A stretch of 64,000 bases of DNA. Source: Bog-473 sp963743785. Lineage in GTDB: Bacteria > Actinomycetota > Acidimicrobiia > Acidimicrobiales > RAAP-2. The stretch lies in NCBI GenBank assembly GCA_963743785.1, contig CAVURD010000007.1:10998-74997 (forward strand), read 5' to 3'. Each line of letters begins with the position of its first letter. The first letter of the stretch is position 1. The translations under genes were made by a program, and so were the position numbers. Positions 8,499 to 17,138 of this stretch are shown here, one piece after another. The notes beneath the pieces were generated by a model. That model saw nothing but the letters and a program-made list of their open reading frames with translations. It was not told the origin of the DNA and did not search any database.

Positions 8499-10066
8499 TC
8501 AGTCGAGCGCGAGCAACCCACCCTCGGACAACCAGCCCGTGCGCCCGATTCCCTCTTCGGCGCAGAGCGAACGCAACGTGTCGACGTCATCGACGTTGCC
8601 CCAGGCTCGGCTCTCGTCGGCCGTGCGGCAGGCCACGATGCCCCGTTCCGGATTGCCGTCGCGGTCGAAAGTGACGGTGTAGGTCTCGATCGCGTACGGC
8701 GCCCGTCGCATCGGAGTCGACCCGGCACTGGGGCAGGGCATCCACCTCGTCTTGGACGCTGCGCCAGGCAAAGTCCCGCGTGGGTGGGCGGCTGGCGTAG
8801 AGCCCAACCGAGTGCTTGGTGGCGTACCAGCCCAGGCCCGTGGCCATTCCGATCGTGCCCAGGCCCGTGCCCTCGCCCGAGCCCGGATCGGCGCGCAGCG
8901 CCCCGACCACCTGGGCGATGCCGTGGGAGGTGTAGTTGTTGCCGGGGCCGCCCCCGAAGGTCAGCCCGCCGGTCAAGGTCAAGGGCCGGGCCGGATCGTC
9001 GATCGGGAGCCCGAGCTCGTGCGCCGCCATCTGCACCGCGGCGGGGAAGCAGGAGTAGAGGTCGATCGGGCCGACATCGTCGATCCCGACGCCGCCCAGG
9101 TCGAGCACCGCCTGCCCGGCGAGGCGGATGGCGGGGGAGCGGTGGAGCTCGGGCCGGTGCGAGATGAACCAGTGGTCATTGGCGTCGGCCCCCGAGAGGG
9201 GGAAGACCCAGCGGTCCTCGGCCACGCCGGCCGACCGCGCCGCCTCGACCGAGCACACGATGTAGCCCGCCCCCTGGTCAACCTGCATGTTGGCCGTGGC
9301 CAGCTTGGGGTAGGGGAACGAGATCATGCGGTTGGCGGCCGACGGGGTGATGATCTCGTCGGCCGTTCGGGCCTGGCGGATCCAGGCGTTGGGATTGGCC
9401 GCGGCCACCTCGGAGAAGCTCGCCCAGAGCGCCCCGATGCGGGCCGCGTGGTCGGCCAGCGTCCACCCGCGGGCACTCCGCAGGGCGTTCTCGAAGAGCG
9501 GGTAGGCGTGAATGGGCAGGATCACCCCGCGGGACATCTCGAGTTCGGTGGCCCCGGGCCGCTCGATCCCGAAGGTCAGTGGGTGGGGGCGTGGTCTCGG
9601 AGGGCTGGCTGACCCAGTGGAGGGACGACTTGGCCGGGTTACGGCGGGCCAGGGTGCGGGTGTACATGGCCTCGGCGCCGGTCACCAGGACCACGTCAAG
9701 ATCGCCCCGGCCGATGGCCAGGCAGGCGTCGTGCATCATCGCCTGCGGGGTGTTCCCACCAATGGCCGACACCATCAATTGGCCCGGCTCCGTCCCGAGC
9801 CGATCGGCCACCAACTGGGCGGGATTGATCGAGCGCCACCCCAGCGGCACCACGATCCGGACGCTCTGCGCCCGGCGGATCAGGGCGGCGCCGGCCCTCG
9901 TCCCGGCCCCCTCCACCACGCCGTCACAATCCTCGGCCGCAGCCCGCAGGGCCCGAACCATCAGGTCGAGGGGCTCGGGCCGGTCGGCCGGCTCGCTGTC
10001 GGCATCGGGCCGCACCACCACCTGGCCCACGCCGACGACGACCGGTGTACGGGGGTTGAGGGCCAT
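8499..10066 (-). CDS. Thiolase-superfamily acetyl-CoA acetyltransferase-like protein, two apparent frameshifts
   Basis: The gene reads from ATG at 10066 (starting MALNPRTPVVVGVGQ) down to the TGA at 8499. Three frames are needed to follow it, with changes near 9570 (between SQPSETTPPP and LTFGIERPG) and near 8700 (before YAIETYTVTFDRDGNPERG). Together they give a protein of about 520 residues of the SCP-x/thiolase-like type common in actinobacteria, with an N-terminal thiolase fold, a GGLTFGGGPGNNY segment and a C-terminal beta domain. The position that carries the nucleophilic Cys in true thiolases appears as SAIGGNTPQ, so classic thiolysis is doubtful. It is convergent with the YrdC gene and divergent from rpiB. 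Both frame changes have the sense of one extra base. Confidence 0.75.
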
Positions 10067-10129
10067 GGACGCGGAGCGTACCGGTTCACGCCCGAAGGGG
10101 GCCCGGGAGCGTCGGTAGACTTGGCCGCA

Positions 10130-10630
10130 ATGCGCGTCGCCGTGGGTTCGGATCATGCCGGTTTCGCCCTCAAGGAGGTGCTCAAGGCCGAGCTGACCGA
10201 GCGGGGCCACGAGGTCGATGACCTGGGCACGGCCAACGGCGAGGCATCGGTCGACTACCCCGACTACGGGGCGGCGGTCGGGCGGGCCGTGGCGTCGGGC
10301 CGGGCCGAGCTGGGCGTCTGCACCTGCGGGACGGGCATCGGCATCGCCATGGCGGCCAACAAGATCCCCGGCGTCCGGGCGGCCGTGATCCACGACGCCA
10401 CGACGGCCACGCTGGCCCGCGAGCACAACCATGCCAACGTCATCTGCCTGGGCGGCCGCGTGCTCAGCCGCGCCGTCGCCCTCGATGCGCTGGCCTCCTT
10501 CCTCTCCGCCACCGAGCAGCACGGTCGTCACGACGTGCGCATCGCCAAGCTGGCTGACCTCGACCTCGGCCTCGACCCTGCCCTCGGCCTCGACCCTGCT
10601 CTCGACCTCGAAGGGATCCCATCCTCATGA
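10130..10630 (+). CDS. rpiB: Ribose-5-phosphate isomerase B
   Basis: Interconverts ribose 5-phosphate and ribulose 5-phosphate in the pentose phosphate pathway. It starts MRVAVGSDHAGFALK and carries CTCGTGIGIAMAANK, with the active-site Cys and the anion hole. The 166-residue length includes a tail that repeats an Asp/Leu/Pro-rich unit (LGLDPAL twice, encoded by a short tandem repeat at about 10560-10610). The tail lies beyond the usual fold. The stop overlaps the glyA ATG by four bases. Confidence 0.94.
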   Translation: MRVAVGSDHAGFALKEVLKAELTERGHEVDDLGTANGEASVDYPDYGAAVGRAVASGRAELGVCTCGTGIGIAMAANKIPGVRAAVIHDATTATLAREHNHANVICLGGRVLSRAVALDALASFLSATEQHGRHDVRIAKLADLDLGLDPALGLDPALDLEGIPSS

Positions 10631-11910
10631 CCTCGCTGGACGCCGCGCTGGCGGCCGACCCCGAAGTGGCCGGACTCATCCATCAGGAGGAGCACCGGCA
10701 GCAGAGCACGCTGCAGCTCATCGCCTCGGAGAACTTCACGTCCCCGGCCGTGCTGGCCGCATCGGGATCCGTGCTGACCAACAAGTACGCCGAGGGCTAC
10801 CCCGGGAAGCGCTACTACGGCGGCAACCAGATCATTGACGAGGTCGAGGAACTGGCCCGCACCAGGGCCACCGCCCTGTTCGGGGCCGACCACGCCAACG
10901 TGCAGCCCCACGCCGGCGCCAATGCCAATCTCGCCGCCTACCAGGCGCTGATCCCGCATGGCGCCACCATCCTGGCCATGCGGCTCGATCACGGCGGGCA
11001 CCTGACCCATGGCTCGCCCGCCTCCATCACCTCGAAGATCTGGCGCTTCGTGGCCTACGGCGTGACGCCGGCCAGCCTCGATCCCGACCGCCCGGGCGAG
11101 GTGATCGATTTCGACCAGGTGGCCGACCTGGCCAAGGCCGAGCAGCCCTCACTCATCGTGGCCGGCTCGACCGCCTATGCCCGCATCATCGATCCCCAGC
11201 CCTTCCGGGAGATCGCCGACTCGGTGGGCGCCCTCTTCATGTTCGACGCGGCCCATCCGGCCGGGCTCATCGCCGGCGGTGCTCATCCGAGCCCGGTCGG
11301 CGTGGCCGACGTGGTGACGCTGACCACCCACAAGACGCTGCGCGGTCCCCGCGGCGGCGCCATCCTGTGCGGGGCCGACCTGGCCAAGAAGATCGACAGC
11401 GCCGTCTTCCCCGGCCTCCAGGGTGGACCGCTCGAACACGTCATCGCGGCCAAGGCGGTGGCCTTCGCCGAGGCGGCCCGACCCGAGTTCCGCACCTACG
11501 CCGCCCAGGTGGTGGCCAACGCCGCCACGCTCGGCCGGGCGCTCACGGCCGAGGGCTTCCGCCTGGTCTCGGGCGGCACGGACAACCACATGCTCCTGGT
11601 CGACCTGCGCCCCTTCGACGCCGAGCTCACCGGCAAGGTGGCCCAGGAAGTGCTCGACCGGGCCGGGATCACCTGCAACCGCAACACCATCCCCGACGAC
11701 CCCCGCACGCCCTTCATCACCTCGGGCCTGCGCCTGGGCACGGCGGCCCAGACCACCGCCGGGATGGGTGGCCCGCAGATGGAGACCATCGCCCAGCTGA
11801 TCGGCCGGACCCTGCGGGGCCGCGACGACGAGGCCGTCGTCACCGCCGTCCGGGCCGAGGTCGCCGCCCTCTGCGCCGCCTTTCCCCCCTATCCCGACCT
11901 GCCGAGATAG
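10627..11910 (+). CDS. glyA: Serine hydroxymethyltransferase
   Basis: PLP enzyme that converts serine and tetrahydrofolate to glycine and methylene-tetrahydrofolate. The 427-residue length is typical. YAEGYPGKRYYGGN, HAGANANLA and the PLP lysine in VTTLTTHKTLRGPRGG are all present. It is translationally coupled to rpiB and followed seven bases later by the phosphosugar transferase. Confidence 0.97.
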   Translation: MTSLDAALAADPEVAGLIHQEEHRQQSTLQLIASENFTSPAVLAASGSVLTNKYAEGYPGKRYYGGNQIIDEVEELARTRATALFGADHANVQPHAGANANLAAYQALIPHGATILAMRLDHGGHLTHGSPASITSKIWRFVAYGVTPASLDPDRPGEVIDFDQVADLAKAEQPSLIVAGSTAYARIIDPQPFREIADSVGALFMFDAAHPAGLIAGGAHPSPVGVADVVTLTTHKTLRGPRGGAILCGADLAKKIDSAVFPGLQGGPLEHVIAAKAVAFAEAARPEFRTYAAQVVANAATLGRALTAEGFRLVSGGTDNHMLLVDLRPFDAELTGKVAQEVLDRAGITCNRNTIPDDPRTPFITSGLRLGTAAQTTAGMGGPQMETIAQLIGRTLRGRDDEAVVTAVRAEVAALCAAFPPYPDLPR

Positions 11911-11916
11911 GCGCCG

Positions 11917-13110
11917 GTGCCCAACTTCGGCTGGTACCTGCTCGTCCTGGTGGTGGCGGCCGGAGGGACCGCGGCCCTCACCACGCCGGCCCGCCGGATT
12001 TCCGTGCGGGTGGGCTACGTGGCCATGCCCGACGAGCGCAAGGTGCACACCAAGCCCATCCCCTACGGCGGCGGAGCGGCCATGTTCCTGGGCTTCCTGG
12101 TGGCCATGCTGGTGGCGGCGACCGTGCCGTCGCTGCGGCCGATATTCCAGGACTCCTCCGAAGCGCTCGGGGTGGTCCTGGCCGCCGGCGCCATCTTCGC
12201 CGTCGGGCTCATCGACGATGTACGGGACATGTCGGCGCCGGCCAAGATGGCCGGCCAGGTCCTGGCGGCCAGCATCTTGTACTTCATGGGCGTCACCATG
12301 TACGAGTTCAAGTTGCCCCTGGCCGGGTTCGTGGTGCTGACCCCGGGCATCATCCCCCTGATCACCGCGGCGTGGGTCATCGCCCTGACCAACGCCATCA
12401 ACTTCATCGACGGCCTCGACGGCCTGGCCGCCGGCGTGGTGGCCATCGGGAGCGGGGCCCTGGCCATCTACGGCGTGCGCCTCATGGGCCTCGGCGTGCT
12501 CCCGACGGACAACATCGGCCCCCTGGTGGCCGTGATCGCCTGCGGGATCTGCCTGGGCTTCCTTCCCTTCAACTTCAACCCGGCCCGGGTGTTCATGGGG
12601 GACGCCGGGGCCCTCCTCCTGGGCGTCCTCATGGCGGCCTCCACCATGGTGATCGGCGGCCGGGTGCCCACCGCGGTGCCCACCAGCGGCGTGACCTACT
12701 TCTTCTTCGCTCCGCTCCTCATTCCCTTCTTCATTCTGGGTGTGCCCCTGGTGGACATGGCGTTCGCCTTCGTTCGGCGCACGGCCCGCGGGATGAGCTT
12801 CCACACCCCCGACAAGGAGCACATCCATCACCGCCTCCTCCGGTTGGGCCACGGCCCTCGCCGGACCGTCGTGATCCTGTGGGCCTGGACGGCCATTTTG
12901 TCCGGCTTCCTCTTGTTTCCCCTGTTCGTGCACCAGGTCAACGCCATCATCCCCCTGGGGGCGGCCGCCCTGGGCGTCGGCCTGTACACCCTGTTCCATC
13001 CCGGATTGCGCAAGGGCGTCGTCGATGAGGTTCCCGGCGGCGAGGCCGGGAATCTCAGTCCCTCCTCAGGCGTCAAGGATGAGGTCGGTGAGGTGGTCAA
13101 ACTCACCTAG
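11917..13110 (+). CDS. wecA: Undecaprenyl/decaprenyl-phosphate N-acetylglucosaminyl-1-phosphate transferase (WecA/TagO type)
   Basis: Polytopic membrane enzyme that starts cell-envelope glycan synthesis by moving a sugar 1-phosphate onto a polyprenyl phosphate. The 397-residue protein has many hydrophobic segments and the cytoplasmic loop motifs of the family: LIDDVRDMSAPAKM, NAINFIDGLDGLAAG, FMGDAGALLLG and the histidine-rich HIHHRLLRLGHG. The start is GTG. A WecA homologue immediately before the ATP synthase genes is also found in mycobacteria (rfe), which supports the family call. The exact sugar cannot be read from the sequence. Confidence 0.88.
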   Translation: MPNFGWYLLVLVVAAGGTAALTTPARRISVRVGYVAMPDERKVHTKPIPYGGGAAMFLGFLVAMLVAATVPSLRPIFQDSSEALGVVLAAGAIFAVGLIDDVRDMSAPAKMAGQVLAASILYFMGVTMYEFKLPLAGFVVLTPGIIPLITAAWVIALTNAINFIDGLDGLAAGVVAIGSGALAIYGVRLMGLGVLPTDNIGPLVAVIACGICLGFLPFNFNPARVFMGDAGALLLGVLMAASTMVIGGRVPTAVPTSGVTYFFFAPLLIPFFILGVPLVDMAFAFVRRTARGMSFHTPDKEHIHHRLLRLGHGPRRTVVILWAWTAILSGFLLFPLFVHQVNAIIPLGAAALGVGLYTLFHPGLRKGVVDEVPGGEAGNLSPSSGVKDEVGEVVKLT

Positions 13111-13258
13111 GAGGCGTTTGGACGGCATCGGGACCGGGGTGCGATGATGGTGGCCGTGTTTTTCGTCCACCTCGCCTCGCCCGACGCCGCGATCGCGGCC
13201 CCTCGGGCGTTGGACTCTGGCTCGCCACGCACCGCGTAAAGGAGAGGAATTCGCGTGC

Positions 13259-13537
13259 GTGGACAAGTCAGCGTCGCTGTGCGCGCCCGGGTCGGTGACG
13301 GAATCAGAACCCCCGGATCCGCCAACGGGGACGGACGAGCCCAAACCCCTCCCCGGAGCGGTGGCCTTTTTGAACATGGGACTGGCCGCCGCCGTCTGCG
13401 TGGGGGCCGGGTTGCTGCTGGGGCTCTGGGCGGACAGCGCCTGGCATACCTCCCCGATCCTGCTCGTGGTGGGGCTCGTGCTGGGTCTTGCCGCCGCCGC
13501 GGCCAGCGTGGTCGCTCAGATTCGCAAGTACCTGTAG
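13259..13537 (+). CDS. AtpZ/AtpI-like small membrane protein
   Basis: A 92-residue protein with a hydrophilic Pro-rich N-terminus and two membrane helices (about residues 36-58 and 65-85), ending in QIRKYL. Size, topology and position ahead of the ATP synthase genes match the AtpZ/AtpI group, which assists Fo assembly or ion supply (family knowledge). The GTG start at 13259 is preceded by AAAGGAGAGG at 13238-13247. Confidence 0.7.
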   Translation: MDKSASLCAPGSVTESEPPDPPTGTDEPKPLPGAVAFLNMGLAAAVCVGAGLLLGLWADSAWHTSPILLVVGLVLGLAAAAASVVAQIRKYL

Positions 13538-13547
13538 GAGCGGGACG

Positions 13548-13967
13548 ATGAGCATGATGTCGGGCCTCTCCGATCTCGAAGGAACGGCCCTGGCCAAGGT
13601 CCTGCGCCGCACCGTGATCTCCGCCATCATCGTCGGGATCGGCGCCATCATCATCGCCCTGCTGCTCTCGCAACCCTGGGGCGCGCTGGGCATTTTCATC
13701 GGGCTCGGCCTGGCCATCCTCAACTTGCGCTTCCTCGATGCGGGCGTGGCCAAGGTGCAGACCAAGGGGGAGACCGATCGCAAGGTCCTGCGCCGCGCCA
13801 TGGGCACCAAGAGCGTGACCCGGCTGGCGGTCATCACGGCCATCTGCATCGGGCTGCTGTTCCTCAACGGGCCGCTGGGTATCGGGAGCGTGATCGGGCT
13901 GGTCATCTTCCAGATTCTCTTCGTGGTCAACGTCGGCCGCGTGGTCATGTCATCGGGGCTGCAATGA
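13548..13967 (+). CDS. atpI: ATP synthase protein I-like membrane protein
   Basis: A 139-residue protein with four predicted membrane helices. A charged amphipathic loop follows helix 2 (around AKVQTKGETDRKVLRRAMG). It is placed directly before atpB and overlaps its ATG by four bases. This fits ATP synthase subunit I, thought to help assemble the c-ring. The ATG at 13548 is chosen because TAGGAG lies nine bases upstream. Confidence 0.75.
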   Translation: MSMMSGLSDLEGTALAKVLRRTVISAIIVGIGAIIIALLLSQPWGALGIFIGLGLAILNLRFLDAGVAKVQTKGETDRKVLRRAMGTKSVTRLAVITAICIGLLFLNGPLGIGSVIGLVIFQILFVVNVGRVVMSSGLQ

Positions 13968-14708
13968 TCCTGACCGCCTCCAAGGAGATGATCCTGGCCA
14001 GCGGCAACATCACCATCGGCGACCACCACGGCGTGGTCAAGATCGCCGGACTGACCGTCGACCTCGACGTGGTCTGGACCACCCTGATCGCCGCCGCCAT
14101 CGTGCTGCTCTTGGCCTTCCTCATGGTGCGCAAGGTCACCTCGGGCGTGCCCGGCAAGCTGCAGCTCTTCTGGGAGACGCATGGTCGAGCAGGTGGGCGA
14201 CCTGGCCGACTCGGCCATCGGGCCGCAGGGCCGGCCGTTCGTGGGCCTGGGCGTGGCCGTCTTCTTCTTCATCCTCATCTGCAACTGGCTGGCCTTCGTC
14301 CCGAGCGGCGACCCGGGCTTCCTGGCCCCGCCCACCGGCGACGTCAACCTGCCCCTGGCCCTGGCCCTGATCGTCTTCGTCCTGGTGCACGTCAACTCGG
14401 TGAAGGCCCGGGGCGTGAAGGGCTACTTCAAGCACTACGGCCAGCCTTATGCCGCGCTGGCCCCGATCAACATCATCGAGGAGATCACCAAGCCCATCAC
14501 CATGACCTTCCGACTCTTCGGCAACATCTTCTCCGGCGTGCTGATGATCTCGGTGATCGTGACCCTGATCCCGCCCTACCTGTCGTGGATCGGCCTGGCC
14601 GTCTGGAAGCCGTTCGACGAACTCTTCATCGGCGCCATCCAGGCCTTCATCTTCGGCCTGCTCACCATCATGTACCTCGGCATGGGCATGAGCACCGAGG
14701 AGCACTAG
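13964..14708 (+). CDS. atpB: ATP synthase subunit a, apparent frameshift
   Basis: Fo subunit a forms the proton half-channels against the c-ring. The first 70 residues (from MILTASKEMILASGN to KLQLFWET) are in one frame and the rest (from MVEQVGDLADSAIG) in the next. The change maps to a single extra base near 14170, where GAGACGCATGGTC would read WETMV if one C were absent. The second part has the essential channel Arg region (KPITMTFRLFGNIFSG) and the C-terminal helix with IGAIQAFIFGLLTIMYLGM. The gene should be essential, so a sequence error is likely. Confidence 0.9.
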
Positions 14709-14767
14709 TTCGCATGACCCGCATCATCACCCAGTAGTTCTCACGAATCTCGACAAAGGAGAGAAAC

Positions 14768-15040
14768 ATGGCAGCAGACACAATGGAAGGGGCGGTACGA
14801 GTTGCCGGCGCGCTCGTCGGTGGCGGTCTGGCCCTCGGCGGAGGTGCCATCGGCGCCGCCGTCGGTGACGGCCTGGCTGGTTCGCAGACCATCGCCGCCA
14901 TCGCCCGGCAGCCCGAGATTGAGGCCAAGGCCCGTCAGTACTTCTTCTTGACGGTCGGTCTGGTGGAGGCCATGTACTTCATCAACCTCCTGTTCATGGT
15001 GGTCTTCGTCTACGTCTTCGCCGCCAAGAGCGTCAAGTAA
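14768..15040 (+). CDS. atpE: ATP synthase subunit c
   Basis: A 90-residue hairpin subunit that forms the rotor ring. It has a glycine-rich first helix (GGGLALGGGAIGAAVGDG), the polar loop ARQPE, and the second helix GLVEAMYFINLLF with the proton-carrying Glu67. The surroundings of Glu67 look like the proton type of mycobacteria, not the sodium type. A strong AAAGGAGAG ribosome site precedes the ATG, as expected for the most abundant subunit. Confidence 0.96.
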   Translation: MAADTMEGAVRVAGALVGGGLALGGGAIGAAVGDGLAGSQTIAAIARQPEIEAKARQYFFLTVGLVEAMYFINLLFMVVFVYVFAAKSVK

Positions 15041-15133
15041 GGACCCGCTGACGCGGGTGCCCGCCGCCCGGCGGCACCCGCCCAGCCGAGTCCGTTTGTC
15101 CATCGTCACCAGGCCGGATACGAACCGGAGACC

Positions 15134-15682
15134 GTGAGCATTATGAACCCAGCAGGCATATTCCTCCTTCCCAACGGGACCTTCTTCATTGAGTTGGCCA
15201 TCTCGATCATCCTGATCCTGATCATCATGAAGTACGTCATCCCGCCGCTCAACGCGGCCATGGCGAAGCGACAGGAACAGATCCGATCCTCGCTGGAGGC
15301 GGCTGACCAGGCGCGGGCCGACGCCGCCGCGGCCGACGACGAGCGGCGCTCGGTGCTCGAAGAGGCCCGCGTCACCGCCCGCGAGATCGTGGCCCAGGCC
15401 AACAGCACGGCCGAGGCCGTACACGTCGACGCGCAGACCCGAGGCCAGGCCGAGTTCGAGCGCATCGTCGGGGGGGCCGAGGTCGAGGTGGCCCGGGCCC
15501 GCCAGGGCGCGGTCGAGGAAGCGTCGAACCGCTTGGGGGAGATCGCCATGGACGTGGCCGAACGTGTCATCGGGCGCCCCGTCAGTGCCGAGGCTCACCG
15601 CGACCTCATTGAGGAGGCGGTCACTGCCCTACATGCCGATACGAGCGGCAGCACGGCCGCCGGCTCCGGGGCCCGCCAGTGA
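15134..15682 (+). CDS. atpF: ATP synthase subunit b, first copy
   Basis: Peripheral-stalk subunit of 182 residues. It has one N-terminal membrane helix (about residues 15-37, FFIELAISIILILIIMKYVI) and then a long Ala/Glu/Arg-rich coiled coil. The GTG at 15134 is used; ATG at 15143 is possible. It shares long stretches of its coiled coil with the next gene (KIRSSLDAAD-like, EIVAQAN, RQRAVEEAANR-like segments), which points to a tandem duplication. It overlaps the second copy by four bases. Confidence 0.9.
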   Translation: MSIMNPAGIFLLPNGTFFIELAISIILILIIMKYVIPPLNAAMAKRQEQIRSSLEAADQARADAAAADDERRSVLEEARVTAREIVAQANSTAEAVHVDAQTRGQAEFERIVGGAEVEVARARQGAVEEASNRLGEIAMDVAERVIGRPVSAEAHRDLIEEAVTALHADTSGSTAAGSGARQ

Positions 15683-16191
15683 GGAACTTCACCATTGAGC
15701 TGATCGTCGCCCTTATCTTGCTCTACCTCGCCTGGACGAAATGGCCCGTCCCGCAGCTCAAGGTGGCCATGTCGAATCAGCAAGAGAAGATCAGGTCATC
15801 GCTCGACGCGGCGGACAAGGCGCGATCCGAGGCCCTGGCCGCCGACGACGAGCGTCACGCCGCGCTCGAAGAGACGCGGCAGACGGCCCAGGAGATCGTG
15901 GCCCAGGCCAACCGGACCGCCGAGGCGGTGCGGGTCAACGCGCAGGCCCGGGGTGAGGCGGAGTACGAGCGCATCGTCGCCAGCGCCGAGACCGAGGTGG
16001 CACTGGCGCGCCAGCGCGCCGTCGAGGAAGCGGCCAATCGAATGAGCGAGATCGTCATGGACCTGGTCGAGCAGGTCATCGGGCGCGAGGTCGATGCCGA
16101 GGCCCACGGGGCCCTGATCGACGAGGCCGTACGGGCCCTACAGGCCGATACCTCGGGCGGCGCGGCCGCCGGAGCAGCCGTCAGCCAATGA
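15679..16191 (+). CDS. ATP synthase subunit b, second copy (b')
   Basis: A 170-residue paralogue of the preceding b subunit, with a shorter N-terminus, one membrane helix (about residues 4-20) and the same coiled-coil pattern through to an Ala/Gly-rich tail. Most bacteria use a b homodimer; two distinct b genes in tandem imply a b/b' heterodimer, as in cyanobacteria and some photosynthetic bacteria. The GTG start overlaps the upstream stop (GTGA), and its own stop overlaps the atpH ATG, so all are coupled. Confidence 0.88.
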   Translation: MRNFTIELIVALILLYLAWTKWPVPQLKVAMSNQQEKIRSSLDAADKARSEALAADDERHAALEETRQTAQEIVAQANRTAEAVRVNAQARGEAEYERIVASAETEVALARQRAVEEAANRMSEIVMDLVEQVIGREVDAEAHGALIDEAVRALQADTSGGAAAGAAVSQ

Positions 16192-17138
16192 ACCCCGCGC
16201 TCCAGGGCTACACCGCGGCAGTCGTGGCCAGCGCCGGGACGGACGCGCTCGCGGGCCTGGCCGGCGACCTGGAGGACATCGATCGCTTCGTGCAGACCAG
16301 CGACCCCATGCGGGGCCTGCTGACCGACACCACCTTGCGCGGACCGGTGCGCCGGGCGGTGATGCTCGACCTGCTGGATGGCAAGGTGTCCGAGCCGGCC
16401 CGTCGCCTAGCCGCGTTTGCCTGCGCCGCTGTGGGGGCAACCGACGTGCCGGCCGCCCTGAGTTGGCTGGCCAATCGGACCCGGCACCTGGCCGACGGCT
16501 TCGGCCAGGAGGAGACGCCCCTGGGTCTGCTGCAGTCCCGCCAGCGCATCGGCGGCTTCGCCACCGCGCTGCACGAGGACCACTCCACGGCCGACTTGGA
16601 GTCGATGGAGGACGAGCTCTTCCGCTTCGCCCGGATCGTGCAGTCCACGCCGGCGTTGCGCGGCGCCCTGGTCGACCGCGATCTCTCGGTCGAGGCCCGC
16701 CAGGCCCTGGCCACCCAACTCCTGGAGGGCAAGGTGCTGCCGGGCACCCTGGACCTGGTCCGCTACGTCGTGGCCGGCGGGCGGGCCCGCGACATCGTCG
16801 GGTCGCTCGACTGGCTGGTCGAGCAGACGGCCAAGGCCCGCGGCTGGCGCATCGCCCGGGTCCGGGCCGCCAGCACGGTGGAGGAGGTCCAGCAAACTGA
16901 ACTGGCCGAGTCACTGGGCGCCCTGGCCGGCGCGCCGGTGGAATTGCAGGTGGTCATCGACCCGTCGCTCCTCAGCGGCGCCGTGATCCAGATCGGCGAC
17001 CTGCAGGTGGACGCCTCGGCCCGAGGCAAGATCGACGCCCTGCGCGAACACCTCATGCCGGGCGGTTGGGAAGACAGCAGGATCGGCGCCGGCGCGCGAC
17101 CGACGGGAACGACGACAGAGACAGAGGGAGCAGGCTGA
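16188..17138 (+). CDS. atpH: ATP synthase subunit delta with duplicated N-terminal domain
   Basis: Connects F1 to the peripheral stalk. At 316 residues it is much longer than the usual 180 or so. Residues 1-110 and about 125-235 are related to each other: compare RFVQTSDPMRGLLTD with RFARIVQSTPALRGALVD, LDGKVSEPARRL with LEGKVLPGTLDL, and ALSWLANRT with SLDWLVEQT. The C-terminal domain (from ARVRAASTVEEVQQTEL) is normal. The delta part of the mycobacterial b-delta fusion also carries a large insertion in this region (family knowledge), but here delta is not fused to b. Confidence 0.9.
   Translation: MNPALQGYTAAVVASAGTDALAGLAGDLEDIDRFVQTSDPMRGLLTDTTLRGPVRRAVMLDLLDGKVSEPARRLAAFACAAVGATDVPAALSWLANRTRHLADGFGQEETPLGLLQSRQRIGGFATALHEDHSTADLESMEDELFRFARIVQSTPALRGALVDRDLSVEARQALATQLLEGKVLPGTLDLVRYVVAGGRARDIVGSLDWLVEQTAKARGWRIARVRAASTVEEVQQTELAESLGALAGAPVELQVVIDPSLLSGAVIQIGDLQVDASARGKIDALREHLMPGGWEDSRIGAGARPTGTTTETEGAG

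Noticed and set aside
11149..12999. Long minus-strand open frame opposite glyA and the WecA gene
   Set aside because: It is the antisense shadow of two confidently identified genes; the translation is His/Gly/Asp-rich without any domain.
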